A stretch of 64,000 bases of DNA from Cinclus cinclus (Eukaryota > Chordata > Aves > Passeriformes > Cinclidae). Shown here one piece after another: positions 33,347 through 44,688 of the stretch. The notes beneath the pieces are model-generated. The model was not told the DNA's origin. It made no database searches and was given only the letters and a program-made list of their open reading frames with translations. Position 1 is the stretch's first letter. The number at the start of each line of letters is the position of its first letter. Location of the stretch: assembly GCF_963662255.1 (NCBI RefSeq), contig NC_085059.1, positions 3,751,001-3,815,000 of the forward strand, in the 5' to 3' direction. The position numbers and the translations under genes are program-made.

Positions 33347-33871
33347 ATGTTCCTGCTGCCAGTACTCGCTTGTCCCCCGCTCTTCGTTCTCTGCCTTGGT
33401 GCTGAGCTGCTCCTGCTGCCGGGACTTTTCCTGCACTTCTACTGGAGCATCAACACCAACAGCATGAGCGCTCCTGTCCCAGTGGAGGTACAGTGCCATC
33501 CCAGGGAGGGGGGCAGCCCGGACTGCCAGGGCAGGCTGCAGCCCTGTGGGGATGGATGCTGGGGAAAGGGACCCCAAGTGACATTGTCCTGTCTCATGCA
33601 GACTGCCAGAGACACCATTGAGGATATGGAGGTGGATGAGCAGGATGACACCGAGCCCATGGAAGTGGATGAATATGATGAGACTGAGCCCATGGAAGTG
33701 GATGAGCAGGATGACACCGAGCCCATGGAAGTGGACGAATATGATGAGACTGAGCCCATGGAAGTGGATGAGCAGGATGACACCGAGCCCATGGAAGTGG
33801 ATGAATATGATGAGACTGAGCCCATGGACGTCGATGAGAAGGACAAGGAAGAGCCCGTGATCCTGGCATGA
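33347..33871 (+). CDS. Acidic-repeat small protein, copy 6
   Basis: A 174-aa intact copy with Trp33/Ser34, Asp59 and Lys74. It has lost one of the six cysteines (Cys81 to Ser), the only such loss in the array. If the cysteines pair, this copy would leave one unpaired. The possible intron is 33488-33601. Confidence 0.57.
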   Translation: MFLLPVLACPPLFVLCLGAELLLLPGLFLHFYWSINTNSMSAPVPVEVQCHPREGGSPDCQGRLQPCGDGCWGKGPQVTLSCLMQTARDTIEDMEVDEQDDTEPMEVDEYDETEPMEVDEQDDTEPMEVDEYDETEPMEVDEQDDTEPMEVDEYDETEPMDVDEKDKEEPVILA

Positions 33872-33998
33872 GGATGGAGGCCCAGGAGCAGGACAACCTG
33901 ATGCTCCCCTGCCCTGCCCACAGGCAGGGCCCAGCCTGGGGCGGGGCTGGCTGGCTCTCCTCAGGGACATGGTGCTCAAGGAAGTCCTGCTCTGCTGC

Positions 33999-34019
33999 TT
34001 CCTTCCTTTCTTCTTTCCC
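33999..34019. repeat. TTCC microsatellite, U6 (degenerate)
   Basis: A run of about 20 bp with TTTC and TTC interruptions, the shortest in the array. Confidence 0.85.
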
Positions 34020-34300
34020 AGACTGACAGGGATAATGGGCATCTATAGGGCCCCGCTGTAAATATGTTCAGCATGTTCGAGGCTTTTTTTATAGGAACAA
34101 TTTGAAGATTGTTAGCCTAAAGTTCCCAGAATGTTAATCTATAGCTTCTAGATTTTTACTGTATAGGTCCCAGATTGTTACCAGTATAGTCTTCCTTGTA
34201 AATATGTTCTAGAGATTGTTGTTGTTGTTGTTAGAAGGAAACATGTTCTTCAAATGTTTGGCTGAACTTTGTTCAATAAATACTATTTCTTATTAAAACC
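34020..34300 (+). promoter_or_regulatory. 3' UTR end of copy 6
   Basis: TGTAAATA lies at 34057-34064 and 34197-34204, and AATAAA at 34275-34280. With the microsatellite nearly gone, this copy has the shortest 3' UTR. Confidence 0.53.
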
Positions 34301-35829
34301 TCGCCTCTCTTTGCAATTCCTTTGGGCAACCTTTGCACAGTGCTGGTTTCCACTTGCTCATGGTTCCTGGGGCTGCAGGTCCCTGGGGGTGCTGGCACAG
34401 CCAGCCCTGGCTGGGAGTCCCTGTGCAGGGGGGTCCCACTGAGCCAGCACTGCTGTTCCTGGGGCACAGCAGTGTCCCCAAGGGCAAAGCACTCACCAGC
34501 AGAGAGGGAGCTCTGACAGCAGCAGGCCCTGCAGCAACGCTACCAAAGAAAAGGAAACCTCCTGACACCCTTCCTGCTGCAGCCACAGGGACTCCTGGGC
34601 AGGAGCCAGCATCAGGCACAGGGATGCAACATCCACCTCCATGCTCTGAAGGTCTCGACAGCCTTGGCAAGTCTGGGACCTGCACCCGGGCTGCTGCAGG
34701 GGCTGATGTTTAAGGCTTGCAGCCTCCAAAGCCTCTGGGCTTTGCTTCCCCCGCTGCCTTCCATTGCCCTGTGCCCAGGATCCTCACCCTGCCCGTGTTC
34801 CTGCTGCTGCCAGCAGCCCCCAGAGCCCCTCACTCCCGGAGCATCCCCATCACAGGGAGCACTGGGAAATCCCACACGCTTCACAAAGCAAACTCCCCCA
34901 CAGTAACCAAACCACTCTTTGGTCAGAGGGTGCCAAGGGGAAGCTCAGCACCAGCTGCTGTTTAAAGCATGCTTTCAAAAGTGGGTTCAGGCACTCTGGC
35001 AGTGCCTGCTGCGCAGCTGAGGCTGTGGGAACACAGCACTGGCTCAGGCCAGCCCTCGGCCCCTCACAGCTCATGCCAAGGGCCCAGCTCACAAAGCAGT
35101 TTCACACCACTTGCTGCAGCTATTTCAAAGGCCTAAATGTCATTCGCAGGAGCCATTTAGTTGCCAACTCAGTGTCCGTGTCCTGGCAGGAGAAGTCACC
35201 AAGGGGCCTCTGCATGTGCACTCAGGGCACTTCCACTGCCATCCCAAAGGGATCGCAAAGGACAGGGCTCTTCTTTCAGCACTGCTGAGCTCCTCACGCA
35301 GCATTGAAGTCTCAGGAAGAGACAAGAATTGAGTGCACCAGGGAAGCTGGCCTCGAAGAAAACTCATCAATCCCACGGCCCACCCAAGCCAACGGCCTGC
35401 ATGTCTGTACCTTCTCCTCCTTCTCTCTTCTCTGCTGGCACTTTGCCCCTTCTCTCTGTCCGGGAGCTTGGCCTCTCAGACAAATAAAAGATGTGCATCC
35501 ACACCTAGGCATGGCATAGATGTCTTACACAACTGTCCCTTCTTCCCCGACAGCTGCAAATCCTACAGCTGCCAGACCTCATCCCTTGCTCCTAGAAAGG
35601 GAGACAAGACTTTCCATTCTAATCCATTGCCCAGCCCTAAGTCAACGACACAGTCAGTAGAAATAGCTGTGAAATCCCCGGCAGGAACCTGCCAGAAGAG
35701 CTACAGCTGTGGAGGGGGAAGCAGCAAACTCCCACCCCCACCACTGCTTTGGACTCCTTACCAGCTAAAACAGATCCCACTCCTGCGACTTTTTTCCATT
35801 TTTTGTTAACCACAACTACCATCAATTTA

Positions 35830-36060
35830 AATCCATTGAAAACAAGATCACAGGAGGGGTTGCGTGGAAAGGAACCTTCAATCCCACCCAGTGCAAGCTT
35901 TGCCATGGCAGGGACACCTGCCACTGTCCCACGCTGCTCCAGCCTGGCCTTGGGCACTGCCAGGGATCCAGGGGCAGCCACAGCTGCTCTGGGCACCCTG
36001 TGCCAGCCCTGCCCATCCTGCCAGGGAACACTTGCTGACCCATATCCCATCTGAAGCCGC
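35830..36060 (-). mobile_element. CR1 3' fragment, minus strand, U7
   Basis: Same ancestral insertion; CTTGCTGACC with GAAGCCGCTCC. Confidence 0.75.
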
Positions 36061-37661
36061 TCCCAGTGCCAACAGGTGTCACTGCATGGCCTTGGGATGA
36101 TGGATCAAGAGAAAGCCCCAAGCTTTGAGCAGAGTTCCCAGTGCCTGTGCTGGGGACGTGCCACCCACCTGCCCCTCAAGCACTCAGCTGCCTCGCAGCC
36201 AGATGGAGTGTCCAACGGGTAAAGCACTCCCAGAGGATCAAACCCTAGTCACTGCACCAATGACAAGGTCTTTATTGGGAAAAGAAATGTCGAAGCACAG
36301 CGACATTTCTTTTCCAAGCAGGAGACGCTGATCCTGTGCCGGCAGCGCAGGGATGCTGTTATTGCTGGTCCTCATTTCATCCCTTTATCAGCTGCAGGGG
36401 CACCAGGACAGGCTGTGGTCTCCCAGGGCAGCTCTGAGTGACACTGCTGTCCCCACCAGCTGTCCCCAGCCCTGGGTGCTGCCACGTGCCCCAGCCTCTG
36501 CAGCCCAAAGCACCTGGAGATCCCCCCGAGCATCAGCGATCAGGGCCGCTGCAATCAGCCTGCTGACCCAAAACCTCAAGTGCTGCCACAAGAAAAGCAG
36601 CTGATTCATTGATACCTCGGAATTTCATGTCTCAATGCAAGGACAGGAAGCACCCCTATGCCACCAAATCATTGCTAAGGGCTTGCAAGCCTCAACGCGG
36701 AGATTTCAGTGTTGGACACGCAGTCAGGGCAAGGGTAAATCCACACAGAAATGACTCAGAAATTCCAAAACACACATCATGTTGGTCTTGACGCCTTTCT
36801 TGTTGGCTCAAGGGCTGTTTCCGTGGGCCATGCTTGCACAGAAAGAAAGGAAGTGCAGCTGCTGAGGAACATCTCCATGCCCTCAGCAGGTTTTGGTGCC
36901 TTTGCTGCAGGGCCGCTCCTGTCAGAGCCCCCTCTCTGCTGCTGACACCTTTGCTCTTGGGGACACCAGCCCAGGAACACCAGCAGGGCCCAGGGTTGGG
37001 TCACGGGGACCCCCCTGTGCACAGGGACTCCCAGCCCCGTGGCTGTGCCAGCACCCCCAGAAACACCAAGATCTGGCAGCACTTTGCTCCGCTGCTCTTT
37101 CCGCACACGGAACCATCTCCTTCCTTTGCCATCCCAGGAAAATTCAACCTCTACCTCAGCCAAAGATCATTTCCTACACATGCCTGATCAGAAATGTTCT
37201 TCTGCACTTCCTCCACCAAAACCACCCCCGCATGCCCACAAGACATTCCAGGGCCATCGGGAAACCCTCCACAAACACTGCGCAGGCACCCAGGACCACG
37301 GGCTTTCCATCTCTGCCATTCAGGCTCCCTGCGCTGCTCCTGGTCATTTTCTCCTCCTCTCTCCATAACTTTGGGAACCACAGAGCTCCCAGGCTTTGGC
37401 AATTCCCAAGGCCACTGCCATCCTTGACTTCTTGGACACCCCCAGGGCTGTGGACAGACACCCCTGTGTTCTCCCACAGAAGATGTTAAGAGCCAACAGG
37501 AAGTCACAAAGTTACTGAGGCTGCTAGATCACCTCCCCAAAAGAAAAAGCTGAAAAAGCTGTGGCTGCTGAGGAAGGGGAGGTGAAGCTTGTGTGGCAAG
37601 CTCAGAGCACATTCACAGTGAATGAAAGGTGGAAGAGGGAGGGTGACTCTTCCTCAGGAAG

Positions 37662-37919
37662 TCTACTGATGGGACAAGGGGGAATGGGATCAAACGGAAA
37701 GAGAGTTGGAAGAGATTTGATGCTGGAAAGAAGTTCTTTAATCTGAGGCTGCTTGTCCCTGACACAGGGAGCTGTGCACATGTGGGTGCCCCATCCCCAG
37801 CAACATCCAAGGCCACATTGGACAGGGTTGAAGTGCTGGGAGCTTGCTCAGGTTGGAACCAGATGATTTTTAGGGTCTCTTCCAAGCCAAACCACTCAAG
37901 GATTGGATGGTTCTATGGC
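37662..37919 (+). mobile_element. CR1 3' fragment upstream of copy 7
   Basis: Same insertion; tail GGATTGGATGG. Confidence 0.8.
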
Positions 37920-38082
37920 GTCCATCTCCAAGAGAGGAGTGGCCCTGAAGCTTCTGTGACATCACAGGGCCCGGAGTGCTGCAGGTGGAAGGTCCAGGGC
38001 CTGGAGACCAGCACAACAGACAGTTCACCTGCTGCCAGCACTCAGTTCTCCCCCACTCTTTGCTCTCTGCCACGGTGCCAAG

Positions 38083-38607
38083 ATGTTCCTGCTGCCAGTA
38101 CTCGCTTGTCCCCCGCTCTTCGTTCTCTGCCTTGGTGCTGAGCTGCTCCTGCTGCCGGGACTTTTCCTGCACTTCTACTGGAGCATCAACACCAACAGCA
38201 TGAGCGCTCCTGTCCCAGTGGAGGTACAGTGCCATCCCAGGGAGGGGGGCAGCCCGGACTGCCAGGGCAGGCTGCAGCCCTGTGGGGATGGATGCTGGGG
38301 ACAGGGACCCCAAGTGACATTGTGCTGTCTCATGCAGACTGCCAGAGACACCATTGAGGATATGGAGGTGGATGAGCAGGATGACACCGAGCCCATGGAA
38401 GTGGATGAATATGATGAGACTGAGCCCATGGAAGTGGATGAGCAGGATGACACCGAGCCCATGGAAGTGGACGAATATGATGAGACTGAGCCCATGGAAG
38501 TGGATGAACAGGATGACACCGAGCCCATGGAAGTGGATGAATATGATGAGACTGAGCCCATGGACGTCGATGAGAAGGACAAGGAAGAGCCCGTGATCCT
38601 GGCATGA
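38083..38607 (+). CDS. Acidic-repeat small protein, copy 7
   Basis: A 174-aa intact copy with Trp33/Ser34, Asp59 and Gln74. Its protein is identical to copies 8 and 9. The possible intron is 38224-38337. It lies upstream of a TTCC/TTCCC array of about 0.5 kb. Confidence 0.58.
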   Translation: MFLLPVLACPPLFVLCLGAELLLLPGLFLHFYWSINTNSMSAPVPVEVQCHPREGGSPDCQGRLQPCGDGCWGQGPQVTLCCLMQTARDTIEDMEVDEQDDTEPMEVDEYDETEPMEVDEQDDTEPMEVDEYDETEPMEVDEQDDTEPMEVDEYDETEPMDVDEKDKEEPVILA

Positions 38608-38733
38608 GGATGGAGCCCCAGGAGCAGGACAACCTGATGCTCCCCTGCCCTGCCCACAGGCAGTGCCCAGCCTGGGGCGGGGCTGGCTGGCTCTCCTCAG
38701 GGACATGGTGCTCAAGGAAGTCCTGCTCTGCTG

Positions 38734-39228
38734 CTTCCTTCCTTCCTTCCTTCCTTCCTTCCTTCCTTCCTTCCTTCCTTCCTTCCTTCCTTCCTTCCTT
38801 CCTCCCTTCCTTCCCTTCCTTCCCTTCCTTCCCTTCCTTCCCTTCCTTCCTTCCTTCCTTCCTTCCTTCCTTCCCTTCCCTTCCCTTCCCTTCCCTTCCC
38901 TTCCCTTCCCTTCCCTTCCCTTCCCTTCCCTTCCCTTCCCTTCCCTTCCCTTCCCTTCCCTTCCCTTCCCTTCCCTTCCCTTCCCTTCCCTTCCCTTCCC
39001 TTCCCTTCCCTTCCCTTCCCTTCCCTTCCCTTCCCTTCCCTTCCCTTCCCTTCCCTTCCCTTCCCTTCCCTTCCCTTCCCTTCCCTTCCCTTCCCTTCCC
39101 TTCCCTTCCCTTCCCTTCCCTTCCCTTCCCTTCCCTTCCCTTCCCTTCCCTTCCCTTCCCTTCCCTTCCCTTCCCTTCCCTTCCCTTCCCTTCCCTTCCC
39201 TTCCCTTCCCTTCCCTTCCCTTCCTCCC
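38734..39228. repeat. TTCC plus TTCCC array, U7
   Basis: About 135 bp of TTCC with CTTCCC insertions is followed by about 350 uninterrupted bp of TTCCC (38871-39222, about 70 copies). The pentanucleotide occurs only here and in U8. Confidence 0.95.
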
Positions 39229-39507
39229 AGACTGACAGGGATAATGGGCATCGATAGGGCCCCGCTGTAAATATGTTCTGCATGTTCGAGGCTTTTTTTT
39301 ATAGGAAAAATTAGAAGATTCTTAGCCTAAAGCTCACAGAATGTTAATCTATAGCTTCTAGATTTTTACTGTATAAGTCCCAGATTGTTAACAGTATAGT
39401 CTTCCTTGTAAATATGTTCTAGAGACTGTTGTTGTTGTTAGAAGTAAATATGTTCCTCAAATGTTTGGCTGAACTTTGTTCAATAAATACTATTTCTTAT
39501 TAAAACC
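39229..39507 (+). promoter_or_regulatory. 3' UTR end of copy 7
   Basis: TGTAAATA lies at 39266-39273 and 39407-39414, and AATAAA at 39482-39487. The motifs are intact although the surrounding bases carry the U7/U8-specific changes. Confidence 0.53.
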
Positions 39508-41038
39508 TCGCCTCTCTTTGCAATTCCTTTGGGCAACCTTTGCACAGTGCTGGTTTCCACTTGCTCATGGTTCCTGGGGCTGCAGGTCCCTGGGGGTGCT
39601 GGCACAGCCAGCCCTGGCTGGGGGTCCCTGTGCAGGGGGGTCCCACTGAGCCAGCACTGCTGTTCCTGGGGCACAGCAGGGTCCCCAAGGGCAAAGCTCT
39701 CACCAGCAGAGAGGGAGCTCTGACAGCAGCAGGCCTTGCAGCAACGCCACCAAAGCAAAGGAAACCTCCTGACACCCTTCCTGCTGCAGCCACAGGGACT
39801 CCTGGGCAGGAGCCAGCATCAGGCACAGGGATGCAACATCCACCTCCATGCTCTGAAGGTCTCGACAGCCTTGGCAAGTCTGGGACCTGCACCCGGGCTG
39901 CTGCAGGGGCTGATGTTTAAGGCTTGCAGCCTCCAAAGCCTCTGGGCTTTGCTTCCCCCGCTGCCTTCCATTGCCCTGTGCCCAGGATCCTCACCCCCTG
40001 CCCGTGTTCCTGCTGCTGCCAGCAGCCCCCAGAGCCCCTCGCTCCCTGAGCATCCCCATCACACGGAGCACTGGCAAATCCCACACACTTCACAAAGCAA
40101 ACTCCCCCACAGTAACCAAACCACTCTTTGGTCAGAGGGTGCCAAGGGGAAGCTCAGCACCAGCTGCTGTTTAAAGCGTGCTTTCAAAAGTGGGTTCAGG
40201 CACTCTGGCAGTGCCTGCTGCGCAGCTGAGGCTGTGGGGACACAGCACTGGCTCAGGCCAGCCCTCAGCCCCTCACAGCTCATGCCAAGGGCCCAGCTCA
40301 CAAAGCAGTTTCACACCACTTGCTGCAGCTATTTCAAAGGCCTAAATGTCATTCGCAGGAGCCATTTAGTTGCCAACTCAGTGTCCGTGTCCTGGCAGGA
40401 GAAGCCACCAAGGGGCCTCTGCATGTGCACTCAGGGCACTTCCACTGCCATCCCAAAGGGATCGCAAAGGACAGGGCTCTTCTTTCAGCACTGCTGAGCT
40501 CCTCACGCAGCATTGAAGTCTCAGGAAGAGACAAGAATTGAGTGCACCAGGGAAGCTGGCCTCGAAGAAAACTCATCAATCCCACGGCCCACCCAAGCCA
40601 ACGGCCTGCATGTCTGTACCTTCTCCTCCTTCTCTCTTCTCTGCTGGCACTTTGCCCCTTCTCTCTGTCCGGGAGCTTGGCCTCTCAGACAAATAAAAGA
40701 TGTGCATCCACACCTAGGCACGGCATAGATGTCTTACACAACTGTCCCTTCTTCCCCGACAGCTGCAAATCCTACAGCTGCCAGACCTCATCCCTTGCTC
40801 CTAGAAAGGGAGACAAGACTTTCCATTCTAATCCATTGCCCAGCCCTAAGTCAACGACACAGTCAGTAGAAATAGCTGTGAAATCCCCGGCAGGAACCTG
40901 CCAGAAGAGCTACAGCTGTGGAGGGGGAAGCAGCAAACTCCCACCCCCACCACTGCTTTGGACTCCTTACCAGCTAAAACAGATCCCACTCCTGCGACTT
41001 TTTTCCATTTTTTGTTAACCACAACTACCATCAATTTA

Positions 41039-41269
41039 AATCCATTGAAAACAAGATCACAGGAGGGGTTGCGTGGAAAGGAACCTTCAATCCCACCCAG
41101 TGCAAGCTTTGCCATGGCAGGGACACCTGCCACTGTCCCACGCTGCTCCAGCCTGGCCTTGGGCACTGCCAGGGATCCAGGGGCAGCCACAGCTGCTCTG
41201 GGCACCCTGTGCCAGCCCTGCCCATCCTGCCAGGGAACACTTCCTGACCCATATCCCATCTGAAGCTGC
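41039..41269 (-). mobile_element. CR1 3' fragment, minus strand, U8
   Basis: Same ancestral insertion; CTTCCTGACC with GAAGCTGCTCC, so it differs here from its near twin U7. Confidence 0.75.
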
Positions 41270-42870
41270 TCCCAGTGCCAACAGGTGTCACTGCATGGCC
41301 TTGGGATGATGGATCAAGAGAAAGCCCCAAGCTTTGAGCAGAGCTCCCAGGGCCTGTGCTGGGGACGTGCCACCCACCTGCCCCTCAAGCACTCAGCTGC
41401 CTCGCAGCCAGATGGAGTGTCCAACGGGTAAAGCACTCCCAGAGGATCAAACCCTAGTCACTGCACCAATGACAAGGTCTTTATTGGGAAAAGAAATGTC
41501 GAAGCACAGCGACATTTCTTTTCCAAGCAGGAGACGCTGATCCTGTGCCGGCAGCGCAGGGATGCTGTTATTGCTGGTCCTCATTTCATGCCTTTATCAG
41601 CTGCAGGGGCACCAGGACAGGCTGTGGTCTCCCAGGGCAGCTCTGAGTGACACTGCTGTCCCCACCAGCTGTCCCCAGCCCTGGGTGCTGCCACGTGCCC
41701 CAGCCTCTGCAGCCCAAAGCACCTGGAGATCCCCCCGAGCATCAGCGATCGGGGCCGCTGCAATCAGCCTGCTGACCCAAAACCTCAAGTGCTGCCACAA
41801 GAAAAGCAGCTGATTCATTGATACCTCGGAATTTCATGTCTCAATGCAAGGACAGGAAGCACCCCTATGCCACCAAATCATTGCTAAGGGCTTGCAAGCC
41901 TCAACGCGGAGATTTCAGCGTTGGACACGCAGTCAGGGCAAGGGTAAATCCACACAGAGATGACACAGAAATTCCAAAACACACATCATGTTGGTCTTGA
42001 CGCCTTTCTTGTTGGCTCAAGGGCTGTTTCCGTGGGCCATGCTTGCACAGAAAGAAAGGAAGTGCAGCTGCTGAGGAACATCTCCATGCCCTCAGCAGGT
42101 TTTGGTGCCTTTGCTGCAGGGCCGCTCCTGTCAGAACCCCCTCTCTGCTGCTGACACCTTTGCTCTTGGGGACACCAGCCCAGGAACACCAGCAGGGCCC
42201 AGGGTTGGGTCACGGGGACCCCCCTGTGCACAGGGACTCCCAGCCCCGTGGCTGTGCCAGCACCCCCAGAAACACCAAGATCTGGCAGCACTTTGCTCCG
42301 CTGCTCTTTCCGCACACGGAACCATCTCCTTCCTTTGCCATCCCAGGAAAATTCAACCTCTACCTCAGCCAAAGATCATTTCCTACACATGCCTGATCAG
42401 AAATGTTCTTCTGCACTTCCTCCACCAAAACCACCCCCGCATGCCCACAAGACATTCCAGGGCCATCGGGAAACCCTCCACAAACACTGCGCAGGCACCC
42501 AGGACCACGGGCTTTCCATCTCTGCCATTCAGGCTCCCTGCGCTGCTCCTGGTCATTTTCTCCTCCTCTCTCCATAACTTTGGGAACCACAGAGCTCCCA
42601 GGCTTTGGCAATTCCCAAGGCCACTGCCATCCTTGACTTCTTGGACACCCCCAGGGCTGTGGACAGACACCCCTGTGTTCTCCCACAGAAGATGTTAAGA
42701 GCCAACAGGAAGTCACAAAGTTACTGAGGCTGCTAGATCACCTCCCCAAAAGAAAAAGCTGAAAAAGCTGTGGCTGCTGAGGAAGGGGAGGTGAAGCTTG
42801 TGTGGCAAGCTCAGAGCACATTCACAGTGAATGAAAGGTGGAAGAGGGAGGGTGACTCTTCCTCAGGAAG

Positions 42871-43128
42871 TCTACTGATGGGACAAGGGGGAATGGGATC
42901 AAACGGAAAGAGAGTTGGAAGAGATTTGATGCTGGAAAGAAGTTCTTTAATCTGAGGCTGCTTGTCCCTGACACAGGGAGCTGTGCACATGTGGGTGCCC
43001 CATCCCCAGCAACATCCAAGGCCACATTGGACAGGGTTGAAGTGCTGGGAGCTTGCTCAGGTTGGAACCAGATGATTTTTAGGGTCTCTTCCAAGCCAAA
43101 CCACTCAAGGATTTGATGGTTCTATGGC
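42871..43128 (+). mobile_element. CR1 3' fragment upstream of copy 8
   Basis: Same insertion; tail GGATTTGATGG, shared only with U9. Confidence 0.8.
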
Positions 43129-43291
43129 GTCCATCTCCAAGAGAGGAGTGGCCCTGAAGCTTCTGTGACATCACAGGGCCCGGAGTGCTGCAGGTGGAAG
43201 GTCCAGGGCCTGGAGACCAGCACAACAGACAGTTCACCTGCTGCCAGCACTCAGTTCTCCCCCACTCTTTGCTCTCTGCCACGGTGCCAAG

Positions 43292-43816
43292 ATGTTCCTG
43301 CTGCCAGTACTCGCTTGTCCCCCGCTCTTCGTTCTCTGCCTTGGTGCTGAGCTGCTCCTGCTGCCGGGACTTTTCCTGCACTTCTACTGGAGCATCAACA
43401 CCAACAGCATGAGCGCTCCTGTCCCAGTGGAGGTACAGTGCCATCCCAGGGAGGGGGGCAGCCCGGACTGCCAGGGCAGGCTGCAGCCCTGTGGGGATGG
43501 ATGCTGGGGACAGGGACCCCAAGTGACATTGTGCTGTCTCATGCAGACTGCCAGAGACACCATTGAGGATATGGAGGTGGATGAGCAGGATGACACCGAG
43601 CCCATGGAAGTGGATGAATATGATGAGACTGAGCCCATGGAAGTGGATGAGCAGGATGACACCGAGCCCATGGAAGTGGACGAATATGATGAGACTGAGC
43701 CCATGGAAGTGGATGAACAGGATGACACCGAGCCCATGGAAGTGGATGAATATGATGAGACTGAGCCCATGGACGTCGATGAGAAGGACAAGGAAGAGCC
43801 CGTGATCCTGGCATGA
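43292..43816 (+). CDS. Acidic-repeat small protein, copy 8
   Basis: A 174-aa intact copy, identical in protein sequence to copies 7 and 9. The possible intron is 43433-43546. With copy 7 it forms the most recent duplicate pair, judged by shared private variants in the 3' UTR. Confidence 0.58.
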   Translation: MFLLPVLACPPLFVLCLGAELLLLPGLFLHFYWSINTNSMSAPVPVEVQCHPREGGSPDCQGRLQPCGDGCWGQGPQVTLCCLMQTARDTIEDMEVDEQDDTEPMEVDEYDETEPMEVDEQDDTEPMEVDEYDETEPMEVDEQDDTEPMEVDEYDETEPMDVDEKDKEEPVILA

Positions 43817-43942
43817 GGATGGAGCCCCAGGAGCAGGACAACCTGATGCTCCCCTGCCCTGCCCACAGGCAGTGCCCAGCCTGGGGCGGGGCTGGCTGGC
43901 TCTCCTCAGGGACATGGTGCTCAAGGAAGTCCTGCTCTGCTG

Positions 43943-44408
43943 CTTCCTTCCTTCCTTCCTTCCTTCCTTCCTTCCTTCCTTCCTTCCTTCCTTCCTTCCT
44001 TCCTTCCTTCCCTTCCTTCCCTTCCTTCCTTCCTTCCTTCCTTCCTTCCTTCCTTCCTTCCTTCCTTCCTTCCTTCCTTCCTTCCCTTCCCTTCCCTTCC
44101 CTTCCCTTCCCTTCCCTTCCCTTCCCTTCCCTTCCCTTCCCTTCCCTTCCCTTCCCTTCCCTTCCGTTCCCTTCCCTTCCCTTCCCTTCCCTTCCCTTCC
44201 CTTCCCTTCCCTTCCCTTCCCTTCCCTTCCCTTCCCTTCCCTTCCCTTCCCTTCCCTTCCCTTCCCTTCCCTTCCCTTCCCTTCCCTTCCCTTCCCTTCC
44301 CTTCCCTTCCCTTCCCTTCCCTTCCCTTCCCTTCCCTTCCCTTCCCTTCCCTTCCCTTCCCTTCCCTTCCCTTCCCTTCCCTTCCCTTCCCTTCCCTTCC
44401 CTTCCTCC
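43943..44408. repeat. TTCC plus TTCCC array, U8
   Basis: TTCC to about 44081, then about 320 bp of TTCCC with a single C-to-G interruption near 44166. Its organisation is the same as in U7 but the length differs. Confidence 0.95.
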
Positions 44409-44688
44409 CAGACTGACAGGGATAATGGGCATCAATAGGGCCCCGCTGTAAATATGTTCTGCATGTTCGAGGCTTTTTTTTATAGGAAAAATTAGAAGAT
44501 TCTTAGCCTAAAGCTCACAGAATGTTAATCTATAGCTTCTAGATTTTTACTGTATAAGTCCCAGATTGTTAACAGTATAGTCTTCCTTGTAAATATGTTC
44601 TAGAGACTGTTGTTGTTGTTAGAAGTAAATATGTTCCTCAAATGTTTGGCTGAACTTTGTTCAATAAATACTATTTCTTATTAAAACC
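44409..44688 (+). promoter_or_regulatory. 3' UTR end of copy 8
   Basis: TGTAAATA lies at 44447-44454 and 44588-44595, and AATAAA at 44663-44668. Confidence 0.53.

Larger units (their letters stand above)
29749..34484 (+). repeat. Macrosatellite unit U6
   Basis: A 4736-bp copy, the shortest complete one. Its TTCC run is almost lost (about 20 bp with TTTC interruptions). A TGCC-to-TGAC change near 32393 puts a stop into a 198-codon frame that stays open in most other units, which argues that this other frame is not a gene. Confidence 0.95.
34485..39691 (+). repeat. Macrosatellite unit U7
   Basis: A 5207-bp copy enlarged by a mixed TTCC and TTCCC array at 38734-39228. It shares with U8 a block of private 3' UTR variants (GTTCTGCATG, GGAAAAATTAG, AAGCTCACAG near 39274-39340), marking U7 and U8 as recent duplicates. 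Confidence 0.95.
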
